Assembly: GCA_963746155.1 (NCBI GenBank)
Contig: CAVVAB010000012.1
Span: 930,001 to 994,000, forward strand
Length of the DNA stretch: 64,000 nucleotides
Direction: 5' to 3'
From: AC-32 sp963746155
GTDB lineage: Bacteria; Actinomycetota; Thermoleophilia; Gaiellales; Gaiellaceae
The position numbers and the translations under genes are program-made. Positions within the stretch are counted from its first letter, which is position 1. Every line of letters begins with the position of its first letter. Under the pieces are notes generated by a model. The model was given only the letters and a program-made list of their open reading frames with translations, did not search any database and had not been told where the DNA came from. Of the stretch, positions 1 through 7,841 are shown piece by piece.

Positions 1-985
1 TCGTGGCGGCCGCGACTGCCTTGTCCTGGTAGCTCGTTGCGGTCCCCGGGACAGTCGCCAGCTTCGCCGAGTTGCGGTAGACGACGTAGCTCGTCACGCG
101 CATGTTGTCGGACGACGCCAGCCAAACCAGGTCGATCTCGGCAGGGCTCACCGCTCTTGCCTGGAGGCCGGTGGGAGGCGACGGCGCCTGCGTGTCTTCG
201 GTCGTCCTCGTGCCGGTTGTGGCAGACGAGTCTCCGCCGTCTCGAAGGGCGAGCGCGATTCCTGTTCCTCCACCGGCGAGCACGCCGACGACCGCCGCGA
301 GCCCCGCCAGGCGCAGGAGCCGACGCGGCCCTCCTCCGCCACCTCCGTCAAGCGCCAGGTCGCGCCGGGCGGAGTCGAGATTGTGTCGGGTGGCGCACCG
401 GCCGGCCAGGTCGCCAAGCTCCTGCTCGATTCGCAGCGCCTGATGGAGGTGCTCGGATGCCCGTTGGGACTCGCCGGCGCAGAGGTGGAGGGAGCCGAGT
501 TCGTGATGCGCCCAGGCTTGACCGGCCTGGTGGCCGGCTCCCTCAGCTGATCTCAGCAGGGATCGCAGCGAGCGAACGAGATCGAGCCAGCGCAAGGCGA
601 GAACAAGCAGGCCGTTCAGCGAGCGCATGAGCTTCAGCTCTTCGTCGAATCGTCCCCTCTTGTCGAGCCGGTCGAAGAGATCGAGCAGGGCGTCTAGCTC
701 ACCCGTGAGGTTGCCGGGCTCGAGCATCTGCCCGCTCGACGCTGCGCGGAAGAGTCCGTCCGCCCGCTCGATCCGTCCGGTGACTTCGCTTGCGCTCTCC
801 TCGAAGTCCTCGACCGCGACGGCTACCGCCGGCGGCCTGTCGGACTCCTCGGCGAGCGCTTCTTTCAGCGCCCGGGCGTTGTCGGTCTCTCTAGCCGGTT
901 CGAACTGCGCGAAGGAGCCGGAGCGCGTCGCTACTTCGAGTGAGTACCCGCCGATCGGAACCGTCGCCGATGGGTCGAGCGTCAC
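1..985 (-). CDS. TPR-like, membrane-anchored protein with fibronectin type III domain (partial)
   Basis: Reading leftwards from a GTG at 985 the frame stays open to the window edge, so the 3' end is missing and 328 residues are visible. Residues about 40-200 look helical and include one clear TPR-like repeat (around HHELGSLHLCAGE, residues 160-195). A glycine run is followed by one membrane segment (about 223-247, LAGLAAVVGVLAGGG), a Thr/Asp-rich linker and the start of a fibronectin type III domain (APSPPTGLQ ... VTSYVVYRN, from about 268). The expected topology is a cytoplasmic helical half and an extracellular FN3 half. The GTG overlaps the stop of the preceding micro-ORF as GTGA, which suggests translational coupling. 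The family is not recognised and no enzymatic domain is visible, so no function is proposed. Confidence 0.7.
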   Translation of the reverse strand, partial: MTLDPSATVPIGGYSLEVATRSGSFAQFEPARETDNARALKEALAEESDRPPAVAVAVEDFEESASEVTGRIERADGLFRAASSGQMLEPGNLTGELDALLDLFDRLDKRGRFDEELKLMRSLNGLLVLALRWLDLVRSLRSLLRSAEGAGHQAGQAWAHHELGSLHLCAGESQRASEHLHQALRIEQELGDLAGRCATRHNLDSARRDLALDGGGGGGPRRLLRLAGLAAVVGVLAGGGTGIALALRDGGDSSATTGTRTTEDTQAPSPPTGLQARAVSPAEIDLVWLASSDNMRVTSYVVYRNSAKLATVPGTATSYQDKAVAAAT

Positions 986-1092
986 GACGACGTGGCCGCG
1001 ATGGCCTCTTCCTCACTGCTCCGCCGGGTAGGAGTCACTCGCCGCCACGGGAATCGCAGCGCCTCGCCGCAGCCTGCGCAAGGCTCGAGCAT
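982..1092 (-). CDS. zinc-ribbon-like micro-protein, 36 aa
   Basis: An ATG at 1092 is preceded at ideal distance by a strong ribosome binding site (AAGGAAGGAG). The product begins MLEPCAGCGEALRFPW and so carries a single CxxCG knuckle, then turns polar and ends at a TGA overlapping the GTG of the next gene. Only one Cys pair is present, so zinc could only be bound by a dimer or with the help of a partner. Alternatively this is the true N-terminus of the downstream protein, but joining the two frames would need a deleted base, unlike the other frameshifts here, which are all insertions. It may also be a coupling leader peptide. Confidence 0.45.
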   Translation of the reverse strand: MLEPCAGCGEALRFPWRRVTPTRRSSEEEAIAATSS

Positions 1093-1161
1093 CTGACTCC
1101 TTCCTTCGTCGACGATCCCACTCGGGACGCGTGATGTCAACGTCGACTGCCGCTCGGCGAT

Positions 1162-2778
1162 CTACTCCTCGAGCTCGACGAGCAGCGCTCCGCCCGCGAC
1201 CTGATCGCCTTCGCTCACGTGGACGGAGCGGACGACCGCTTCGTACGGCGAGACGATCGGCGTCTCCATCTTCATCGCCTCGAGCACGACGAGTGGCTGG
1301 CGGGGCTGCACGCGGTCGCCCTCGCTCACGAGCAGGCGGATCACGGTGCCGGGCATCGGCGCGGTCAGGGTGCTCTGCTCGCCTCCAGGCCCGTGGTCCT
1401 GCGAGTCGGCGTCGACGTCCGGCGGCGGCTCCGCGGGCGGAGTGGGGAGGTTGAGGCGGAAGCCGCCGGTCCACGGCCCGTCCGGGATCCGGAGCGGCGG
1501 CGCCGAGAGCGGGGGGTAGTCGGTCAGGAACGCGGTCGTCGTTCGCCCCTCCCGCAGCGCGGGGTGCGCCACCAGCCAGCGCAGGAAAGGCAGGTTCGTG
1601 ACGACGCCCTCGACCTCGGTCTCGTCGAGCGCCGCGGCCAGGCGGTCGAGCGCGTGCTGCCGGTTGGCGCCGTGGGCGATCAGCTTCGCGAGCAGCGGGT
1701 CGTACGAGGTGCCGACCTCGTCGCCTTCCTCGATCCCGGCATCGACGCGGATCCCGGTCGGCAACCGGAGCTTCGCGACGCGTCCGGTCTGCGGGAGGAA
1801 CGTCTTCGGGTCCTCGGCGTAGAGCCGTACCTCGACCGCATGCCCTTCCAGGTACCGCTGCGGCGCGTGCAGCGGCTCGCCCTGCGCGATGCGGAGCTGC
1901 TCGACCACGAGGTCGGCGCCGGTGACGAGCTCGGTCACGGGGTGCTCGACCTGGATGCGGCCGTTCAGCTCGAGGAACCAGAAGTCGCGGCCGTCGAGCA
2001 TGAACTCGGCGGTCCCCGCGCTGCGGTAGCCGACCGCGGCCGCGAATGCGACGGCCGCCTCGCTCATGCGCGTGCGCAGCTCGTCGTCGAGCGCGGGCGA
2101 GGGTGATTCCTCGAGCACCTTCTGGTGGCGGCGCTGGACGGAGCACTCGCGCTCGCCGAGCGCGACGACCTCGCCGCGCGCGTCGGCCAGGATCTGGATC
2201 TCGACGTGCCGCGGGCGCTCGACGTAGCGCTCGCAGAAGACGCGGTCGTCGCCGAACGCCGCCTGCGCCTCGCGCCGCGCGGCCGCGAACGCGTCCTCGA
2301 GCTCGCCCGGCTCGCGGACGACGCGCATCCCGCGCCCGCCTCCGCCGGCCGCCGCCTTGATCAGCAGCGGGAACCCGAGCTCCTCGGGCTCGCCCTCGCG
2401 GACGACCGGGACGCCTGCCCGCCGCGCGATGCGCTTCGCGCGCTGCTTGTCGCCGCCTGCCTCGAGCGCCTCGGCCGGCGGCCCGACCCAGGTGAGGCCG
2501 GCTGCCTCGACGGCCGCCGCGAACTGCGGGCTCTCCGAGAGGAAGCCGTAGCCGGGATGGATCGCGTCCGCGCCGCTCTGCTTCGCCGCGCGGATGTGCT
2601 CTTCCGACTGGAGGTACGACGCGATCTCGACTGCCTCGTCCGCGTCTCGCTCGTGCGCGCGGGCGCCGTCGTCCGGGGTGTAGACCGCAACCGTCGAGAT
2701 CCCGAGCTCGCGGCACGCGCGGAAGACGCGGAGCGCGATCTCGCCGCGGTTCGCTACGAGGAGCTTTCGGATGCCCAC
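1162..2778 (-). CDS. acyl-CoA carboxylase alpha subunit (biotin carboxylase + BCCP), methylcrotonyl-CoA type
   Basis: A 538-residue biotin-dependent carboxylase alpha chain. It opens with the biotin carboxylase N-domain (KLLVANRGEIALRVFRA), continues with an ATP-grasp fold containing the glycine-rich loop AAAGGGGRGM and the FLELNGRIQVEHPVTE metal/ATP region, and ends in a biotinyl domain with the EAMKM motif, biotin lysine at residue 503. It charges biotin with carbonate and ATP for the beta subunit. At 538 aa it is shorter than the usual 640-670 aa chains because the linker/BT region is very short. The GTG start lies 25 nt inside the upstream hydratase gene, so the two are coupled. With the hydratase and the beta subunit at 5317-6877 it points to leucine catabolism (3-methylcrotonyl-CoA), although propionyl/acetyl-CoA specificity cannot be excluded. 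Confidence 0.93.
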   Translation of the reverse strand: MGIRKLLVANRGEIALRVFRACRELGISTVAVYTPDDGARAHERDADEAVEIASYLQSEEHIRAAKQSGADAIHPGYGFLSESPQFAAAVEAAGLTWVGPPAEALEAGGDKQRAKRIARRAGVPVVREGEPEELGFPLLIKAAAGGGGRGMRVVREPGELEDAFAAARREAQAAFGDDRVFCERYVERPRHVEIQILADARGEVVALGERECSVQRRHQKVLEESPSPALDDELRTRMSEAAVAFAAAVGYRSAGTAEFMLDGRDFWFLELNGRIQVEHPVTELVTGADLVVEQLRIAQGEPLHAPQRYLEGHAVEVRLYAEDPKTFLPQTGRVAKLRLPTGIRVDAGIEEGDEVGTSYDPLLAKLIAHGANRQHALDRLAAALDETEVEGVVTNLPFLRWLVAHPALREGRTTTAFLTDYPPLSAPPLRIPDGPWTGGFRLNLPTPPAEPPPDVDADSQDHGPGGEQSTLTAPMPGTVIRLLVSEGDRVQPRQPLVVLEAMKMETPIVSPYEAVVRSVHVSEGDQVAGGALLVELEE

Positions 2779-3509
2779 CCGGGCCGACGCTTCTCGAGGA
2801 ACGCGCGCAGGCCCTCCTGGCCCTCGTCGCTCGTCCGCCGCTGGGCGATCCGCCGCTCGGTGCCGAGCGCGTCCGGCCGGTCGAGCACGAGCTGCTTCGC
2901 GTGGCGCGCCGCCTCCGGGCCCGCGGTGCGCAGCTCCGCGATCAGCCGCTCGACAGCCGCGTCGAGATCGCCCGCGACCTCCTGGACGAGACCGATCCGA
3001 AGCGCGGTGGCCGCGTCGAACCGCTCGCCGGTGACGAAGTAGCGCCGCGCGGCGCCCGGGCCGATCTTCGCCAGCGCGAACGGCGAGATCACGGACGGGA
3101 TGATCCCGAGCTTGACCTCGGAGAACGCGAACTGCGCCTCGGGCGAGGCGATCGCGACGTCCGCGCAGGCCACCAGCCCGCAGCCTCCGCCGAGCGCATG
3201 ACCCTGGACGCGCGCGATCACCGGCGCGGGACACGAGTTGATCGTCTCGAGCATCATCCGCAGCCGCCTCGCGTCGGCGACGTTCTCCTCGTAGCTGAGC
3301 TCGATCGAGGCCCGCATCCAGTCGACGTCGGCGCCCGCGCAGAAGCTCGGCCCGTCGCCTGCGAGCACGACCGCGCGCGCGTCGCCGACGTCGGAGAACG
3401 CGGCGGTGAGCTCGACGATCAGCTCGGCGTCGAACGCGTTGTGCAGGTCCGGCCGCGCCATGGTCACGCGCAGGGTGTCCGCGACCTGCTCGATGCGCAG
3501 CGCAGCCAT
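2754..3509 (-). CDS. enoyl-CoA hydratase/isomerase family protein, methylglutaconyl-CoA hydratase-like
   Basis: A 251-residue crotonase. The oxyanion-hole strands are visible at residues 56-65 (FCAGADVDWM) and 103-113 (HALGGGCG). FCAGADxxWM is typical of LiuC-type 3-methylglutaconyl-CoA hydratases, and the neighbouring carboxylase subunits support that step of leucine degradation. The ATG at 3509 is preferred over an ATG nine codons upstream because it leaves a TACGAT -10-like box 9 nt before the start. That box overlaps the -10 of the divergent DapA-family gene. The 3' end overlaps the carboxylase alpha gene by 25 nt. Substrate specificity is inferred from context only. Confidence 0.87.
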   Translation of the reverse strand: MAALRIEQVADTLRVTMARPDLHNAFDAELIVELTAAFSDVGDARAVVLAGDGPSFCAGADVDWMRASIELSYEENVADARRLRMMLETINSCPAPVIARVQGHALGGGCGLVACADVAIASPEAQFAFSEVKLGIIPSVISPFALAKIGPGAARRYFVTGERFDAATALRIGLVQEVAGDLDAAVERLIAELRTAGPEAARHAKQLVLDRPDALGTERRIAQRRTSDEGQEGLRAFLEKRRPGWASESSS

Positions 3510-3518
3510 GGCTCTCGC

Positions 3519-3528
3519 ATCGTAAAGT
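3519..3528. promoter_or_regulatory. overlapping divergent -10 boxes (hydratase / DapA-family gene)
   Basis: TACGAT on the minus strand (3524-3519) and TAAAGT on the plus strand (3523-3528) share two bases. Each lies 6-9 nt from the start codon it would serve (ATG 3509 minus, ATG 3535 plus), so both transcripts would be leaderless or nearly so. Polymerase could open only one of them at a time. Confidence 0.5.
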
Positions 3529-3534
3529 TGCCGC

Positions 3535-4362
3535 ATGCTGCGCGGAGCTCTCGCGGCTGCCGTCACGCCTCTCCGCGACGAGGGCGCCGCTCTGGACGAG
3601 GAGGCCTTCCGGCCGTACCTCGACTTTCTCTCGGCCGGAGGGCTCGACGGCATCCTCGCGCTCGGGACGACCGGCGAGGGGATCCTGCTCTCCGCGGCCG
3701 AGCGGCGGCGCGCGGCCGAGCTGTTCGTCGACGGGCCGTTGCCCACGATCGTCCACTGCGGTGCGCAGACGACGGCCGAGACGGTCGCGCTCGCCGAGCA
3801 CGCCGCCGCATCGGGGGCGGCAGGCGTCGCCGTCATCGGGCCGCCCTACTACGCGTACGACGACGCGGCCCTGCTCGCGCACTTCGAGGCCGCGGCCCGC
3901 GCGTGCGAGCCGCTGCCCTTCTACGTCTACGAGTTCAAGGCGCGGAGCGGCTACGCCGTCCCGCTGGCGGTGATCGGGCAGCTACGCGAGCGCACGTCGA
4001 ACCTCGCGGGCCTGAAGGTCTCGGACAAGCCATTCGAGGCCGTCGAGCCGTACCTGATCGAGGGGCTCGACGTCTTCATCGGCGCCGAGGAGCTCGTCCT
4101 GCCCGGCCTCGAGCGTGGCGCGGCGGGAACGGTCTCGGGTCTCGCGTCGGTCTTCCCGGAGCGGGTCGCGGCGCTCGTTCGCGACCGCGCCGAAGAGGTG
4201 ACCGAGCTCCGGGCCGCCCTCGACCGCTACCCGTTCCAGGCCGCGGCCAAGTTCGTCCTCGGCAAGCGCGGAGTCCCGGTCCGCGGCGACGTCCGCGCGC
4301 CGCTGCGCCCCCTCACCGAAGACGAGCGCCGCGAGCTGGCCCACTGGCTCGAGACCTGGTAG
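3535..4362 (+). CDS. dihydrodipicolinate synthase / N-acetylneuraminate lyase family protein
   Basis: A 275-residue class I aldolase of the DapA superfamily. It has the GTTGEG pyruvate-binding loop (residues 44-49), the active-site tyrosine region PFYVYEF (Tyr130/Tyr132) and the Schiff-base lysine in GLKVSDKP (Lys161). Family members condense or cleave 2-keto acids such as pyruvate plus an aldehyde. Being isolated from lysine genes and sitting between two acyl-CoA carboxylase units makes canonical DapA function uncertain; a catabolic keto-acid aldolase is equally plausible. The ATG is 6 nt after a TAAAGT box with no Shine-Dalgarno sequence, suggesting leaderless translation. Confidence 0.85.
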   Translation: MLRGALAAAVTPLRDEGAALDEEAFRPYLDFLSAGGLDGILALGTTGEGILLSAAERRRAAELFVDGPLPTIVHCGAQTTAETVALAEHAAASGAAGVAVIGPPYYAYDDAALLAHFEAAARACEPLPFYVYEFKARSGYAVPLAVIGQLRERTSNLAGLKVSDKPFEAVEPYLIEGLDVFIGAEELVLPGLERGAAGTVSGLASVFPERVAALVRDRAEEVTELRAALDRYPFQAAAKFVLGKRGVPVRGDVRAPLRPLTEDERRELAHWLETW

Positions 4363-4422
4363 CGAAGACACCTCTCTCCAGCTCGGTCTCCGTGGCCGCC
4401 GATCTCCGAGGCGTCCCGAGCA

Positions 4423-4447
4423 ACTTAGTAACAGACTGTTACTTGGA
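4423..4447. promoter_or_regulatory. operator-like palindrome, copy 1
   Basis: Contains a perfect 17-bp palindrome at 4427-4443 (AGTAACAG-A-CTGTTACT) inside a 25-bp unit that recurs 67 bp downstream. The AT-rich sequence stands out against very GC-rich flanks. Its size and symmetry resemble TetR- or GntR-type operators, but the binding protein is unknown. Confidence 0.6.
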
Positions 4448-4489
4448 TGGATCACGGGCCGTCGTGAGGCCCACGGGCGGTCCAAGGCT

Positions 4490-4514
4490 ACTTAGCAACA
4501 GTCTGTTACTTGGA
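4490..4514. promoter_or_regulatory. operator-like palindrome, copy 2
   Basis: Second copy of the same 25-bp unit, differing at two positions (AGCAACAG-T-CTGTTACT at 4494-4510), so one arm carries a single mismatch. It has the same orientation as copy 1 and lies between two convergent genes, an unusual place for operators. A short unannotated transcript or a lost promoter may lie here; I see no open frame between the two sites. Confidence 0.6.
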
Positions 4515-4561
4515 AGCGTCGTGTCCCGCACCTTCGGCTCTCTTGGGACACTTCCGAGCTT

Positions 4562-4789
4562 TCACTCGAGGATCTCGAACTCCTCGCCGATCTCCGGGTC
4601 CTTGCCGATCAGGTCGCGGATCGCCTCGATGTCGCTCAGCGAGCCCGAGAGCGAGACCAGCCCGAACCGATCCGTGGCCGGGTCCGAGATCCAGTGGTCG
4701 CCTTCCGGGAGATCGGGGAGGTGCCCCTTGAGCTCGTCGAGCGTCGTCCTCGAGTCGGCGAGGCTCCAGATGAGGAGATGGGCGGTCAC
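4562..4789 (-). CDS. hypothetical protein, 75 aa
   Basis: Small acidic alpha/beta protein starting MTAHLLIWSLADSRTT and ending DLIGKDPEIGEEFEILE. It has no membrane segment and no recognisable motif. The GTG start overlaps the stop of the previous small gene as GTGA, making it the last gene of the operon carboxylase beta - cupin - 52-aa protein - this protein. Unknown function. The tight coupling and low-complexity-free sequence argue that it is real. Confidence 0.7.
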   Translation of the reverse strand: MTAHLLIWSLADSRTTLDELKGHLPDLPEGDHWISDPATDRFGLVSLSGSLSDIEAIRDLIGKDPEIGEEFEILE

Positions 4790-4944
4790 TCGTCCGGCAC
4801 GCCCGGTGTCGGAAGGCGCGCGATCAGGTCCTTGATCCGCCGCAGGACGTCGGCCTCGTCGTGACCGAAGTCGTCCAGGTACGAGTGCAGGGCCGACTTC
4901 AGGAGGCGGAGGTCGTCGTCGTTCAGCTCCAGCGTGTGGTTCAA
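4786..4944 (-). CDS. hypothetical helical protein, 52 aa
   Basis: Starts with TTG overlapping the cupin stop as TTGA and ends overlapping the next gene as GTGA. The product (LELNDDDLRLLKSALHSYL ...) looks like two amphipathic helices rich in Asp and Leu, with no Cys and no membrane segment. Small proteins of this kind are common next to metabolic genes in high-GC actinobacteria, but the function is unknown. Confidence 0.6.
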   Translation of the reverse strand: MNHTLELNDDDLRLLKSALHSYLDDFGHDEADVLRRIKDLIARLPTPGVPDE

Positions 4945-5297
4945 AACGGCCCCCTCGGCTCGTAGCTTCCGCGGCGTGCGCCGACCGCGACCAGCGTCAT
5001 CCCCTCGGGCCCGGCGACCGGGACCCGCGTCGTCTCCGGGTCGAAGCGTACGAACGTCCCGACCTGCACGGGCACGTCCTCGCCCTCGATCCGGTAGACG
5101 CCCGACCCGCGCACGACCACGTTCACCTCTTCCTGCTGAGACTCGCCCTCGTCGTGCTCGAAGCCCTCGGCGCCCGGCGGAAGGTCGATCCAGTTGATCC
5201 CGAAGGCCTCGGCGCCCAGCTCGCGGCGCACGAAGTGGAACCCGCCGCCGGGCCCGCCGCCCTCGATGTCCTCCACGTTGATCATCGAATAGCCCAT
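4941..5297 (-). CDS. cupin domain protein
   Basis: A 118-residue single-domain cupin. The first conserved motif is degenerate (PPGAEGFEHDEGESQQEEVNV) with a single His and several acidic residues, followed by GSGVYRIEG and VGTFVRFDPETTR, the usual second barrel half. A strong site (AAGGAGGAG) precedes the ATG by five bases. It begins 20 nt after the carboxylase beta stop, so it shares that transcript. It may be a small-molecule-binding or metal-dependent enzyme, perhaps protecting or modifying a CoA-pathway intermediate. The role is not predictable from sequence. Confidence 0.8.
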   Translation of the reverse strand: MGYSMINVEDIEGGGPGGGFHFVRRELGAEAFGINWIDLPPGAEGFEHDEGESQQEEVNVVVRGSGVYRIEGEDVPVQVGTFVRFDPETTRVPVAGPEGMTLVAVGARRGSYEPRGPF

Positions 5298-5316
5298 GCA
5301 CTCCTCCTTGGTCGCT

Positions 5317-6877
5317 TCACATCCGGAAGACGCCGAACGTCGTCTCGGGGATCGGCGCGTTCAGCGCTGCCGAGATGCCCATCGCCAGGACGCGGCGCGT
5401 GTCGAGCGGGTCGATGATGCCGTCGTCCCAGAGCCTCGCGGTCGAGTAGTACGGGTTGCCCTCGGCCTCGTACTTGGCGCGGATCTCGTCGGGATCCGCG
5501 TCGCCGACCATCGTGAGGACCGTCGCCGCCTGCTCGCCGCCCATCACGGAGATGCGCGCGTTCGGCCACATCCAGAGCTGGCGCGGCGAGTAGGCGCGGC
5601 CGCACATCCCGTAGTTGCCGGCGCCGAACGAGCCGCCGACGATGACCGTGAACTTCGGCACCTCCGCGCACGCGACCGCGGTGACGAGCTTGGCGCCGTC
5701 ACGCGCGATCCCGCCGGCCTCGTACTCCTTGCCGACCATGAAGCCGGTGATGTTCTGCAGGAAGACGAGCGGAATCCGCCGCTTGCAGGCGAGCTCGATG
5801 AAGTGCGCGCCCTTCGCGGCCGACTGCGCCGAAGAGGACGCCGTTGTTGGCGAGGATCCCGACCGGGTAGCCCTCGATCCGCGCGAAGCCGCAGACGAGC
5901 GTCTCCCCGTAGAGCGCCTTGAACTCGTGGAAGCGGGAGCCGTCGACGATCCGCGCGATCAGCTCACGCGGGTCGACCTGCTCGCGGAAGTCGGCCGGGA
6001 TGAGCCCGTACAACTCCGACGGATCGGCCTCCGGGGCCACGGCCGGGGTCTGACCCCATGGCAGGTCCGGTTCGGGCAGGCTCAGGTTCCGGACGATCTC
6101 GCGCACGAGTGCGAGGGCGTGCTCGTCCGAGGTCGCGTAGTGGTCGGCGACGCCCGAGAGCCGCGCGTGGACGTCGGCGCCGCCCAGCTCCTCCGCGCTC
6201 ACCTCCTGGCCGGTCGCCGCCTTCACGAGCGGCGGGCCGCCGATGAAGATCGTCCCGGTGCCCTTGACGATGATCGTCTCGTCGCTCATCGCCGGGACGT
6301 ACGCGCCGCCCGCGGTGCACGAGCCCATCACCGAGGCGATCTGCGGGATCGCCGCGGCCGAGAGGCGTGCCTGGTTGTAGAAGATCCGCCCGAAGTGGTC
6401 CCGGTCGGGGAAGACCTCGGCCTGGAGCGGCAGGAACGCGCCGCCGGAATCGACGAGGTAGATGCACGGCAGGCGGTTCTGCTCGGCGATCTCCTGCGCG
6501 CGCAGATGCTTCTTGACGGTGAGCGGGAAGTAGGTGCCGCCCTTGACCGTCGCGTCGTTGGCGACGAGGACGCACTGCCGGCCCTCGATCACCCCGATCC
6601 CGGTCACGATCCCGGCGGCCGGGGCCTGACCCCCGTACATGTCCCACGCGGCCAGGGCCGAGAGCTCGAGGAAGGCGGTATCGGGGTCGAGCAGGCGGTC
6701 GATCCGCTCCCGCGCGGTCAGCTTCCCGCGCGAGCGGTGCTTCTCGAGCGCCGCCTCGCCGCCGCCGCGAGCGACGCTCGCCGACCGCTCGCGCAGCTCG
6801 GCGACGAGCTCCTCCATGCGCGCGCGCCGCTGCTCGAACACGTCCGAACGCTCCACCTGAGAGGTCAGGACCGCCAC
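5317..6877 (-). CDS. acyl-CoA carboxylase beta subunit, methylcrotonyl-CoA type (frameshifted in this sequence)
   Basis: Carboxyltransferase of the crotonase fold, about 519 aa after correction. The N-domain runs from GKLTARERIDRLLD through VDSGGAFLPLQ and MGSCTAGGAYVPAMSDE. The C-domain holds NITGFMVGKEYE, GGSFGAGNYGMCGRAY and WPNARISVMGGEQAA, all typical of MccB/LiuB. The frame breaks at 5829-5830 just after NNGVLF; removing one G of the coding strand restores FAQSAAKGAHFIELAC. It transfers CO2 from biotin of the alpha subunit to 3-methylcrotonyl-CoA. The GTG start is 6 nt from a TAGGCT box (leaderless) and the gene leads the cupin operon. The break is probably a sequence error because both halves are otherwise intact. 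Confidence 0.9.
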
Positions 6878-6883
6878 GGGCTG

Positions 6884-6904
6884 AGCCTACCGCGGGTCTA
6901 GACT
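6884..6904. promoter_or_regulatory. divergent leaderless promoters
   Basis: Minus-strand TAGGCT (6889-6884) lies 6 nt before the GTG of the carboxylase beta gene. Plus-strand TAGACT (6899-6904) lies 6 nt before the GTG at 6911. The boxes are 9 bp apart on opposite strands. Confidence 0.45.
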
Positions 6905-6910
6905 CGTCGC

Positions 6911-7327
6911 GTGTCCGGAGCCGCCTCGGAACACCTGCGCCCGCCGCGAGAGGCCGACGTCATCCTCGACGTCGAGTTCGACCACGGTCTGCTCTACCTC
7001 GTGCTGCGGAACCTCGGCGACGTGCCGGCGCACTCCGTGCGAGTCCGCTTCGACGGGCCGCTCCTCGGCCTCGGCGGCGAGCGGCGCATCGACCGCCTCG
7101 GCGTCTTCCGCCGCCTGGAGTTCCTCGGCCCGCGCCGCCGGCTGCGAGTCTTCCTCGACCGCTCGTCGCTGCTGTTCGCGCGCGACGAGCCGCGGAAGCT
7201 CGAGGTGCGAGTCACCTGGCGCACCGACGAGGGCGCCCGCCGCTCGCGCAGCATCACCCACGACCTCGACGCCTATCGCGACTTCCCCTACCTGGAGGTG
7301 CCCGGCGATGCCGATCGCTCGTCCTGA
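6911..7327 (+). CDS. hypothetical protein preceding tail-tube homologue, 138 aa
   Basis: Soluble, arginine-rich beta protein (DVEFDHGLLYLVLRNLGD ... VRVRFDGPLLGLGG ...) with the alternating pattern of an immunoglobulin-like or CARDB-like fold. There is no signal peptide. GTG start 6 nt after a TAGACT box; the 3' end overlaps the tube-protein gene by 20 nt, so the two are co-translated. I do not recognise the family. The pairing suggests a structural or adaptor role linked to the contractile-tail-like protein. Confidence 0.72.
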   Translation: MSGAASEHLRPPREADVILDVEFDHGLLYLVLRNLGDVPAHSVRVRFDGPLLGLGGERRIDRLGVFRRLEFLGPRRRLRVFLDRSSLLFARDEPRKLEVRVTWRTDEGARRSRSITHDLDAYRDFPYLEVPGDADRSS

Positions 7328-7742
7328 CCCGTACCTGAACTTCAACTTCCTGGTCGATTTCGACGGAAGCACCGTTGCCGGCTTCAGCGAGGTCGAGCTT
7401 CCGGAGGGCCGAATCGAGGTGGTCGCGTATCGCGAAGGCTCCGACAAGACCTCCGGCGCGCGGATGCTTCCCGGGCGCGTCGAGTACGGACCGGTCGTCC
7501 TCCGCCGAGGCTTCGCCGGCGACATGGCGCTCTACGACTGGTGGCACGCGATCACGCAGGGAAATCTCGACCGCCGCGACGTCGCCGTGATCCTGCTCGA
7601 TGAGGCCCGCCAGGAGGTGGCGCGCTGGCACATCCGCCGAGCGTGGCCGAGCAAGTACGCGTCCAGCGACCTGAACGCCCTGGGCAACGACGTCGTGATC
7701 GAGACCCTCGAGCTGACCCACGAGGGCGTCGAGCTCGTCTGA
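7308..7742 (+). CDS. phage tail tube / contractile injection system tube protein (T4 gp19-like)
   Basis: A 144-residue protein with the hallmark layout of T4 gp19-like tube subunits: N-terminal PDPYLNFNFLVDFDG, the VAGFSEVELP strand, KTSGARMLPGRVEYGPVVLRRG, and the later YDWWHAITQG and LTHEGVELV strands. In phages and contractile injection systems such subunits stack into the inner tube. Here it is isolated: no sheath, ATPase, spike or baseplate set lies nearby apart from a baseplate fragment at 16.8-17.0 kb. It is probably a relic of a degraded injection system or a domesticated tube initiator. Confidence 0.85.
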   Translation: MPIARPDPYLNFNFLVDFDGSTVAGFSEVELPEGRIEVVAYREGSDKTSGARMLPGRVEYGPVVLRRGFAGDMALYDWWHAITQGNLDRRDVAVILLDEARQEVARWHIRRAWPSKYASSDLNALGNDVVIETLELTHEGVELV

Positions 7743-7841
7743 TCCTTCGTTCCTACAGGGACCGCCGCGCATCGACCCCGAGCCGGAGGTCGAGCGACTG
7801 GGGTAAGTTCGCTCCGACCGACGCCGTCAGGAGGTCAAGGG

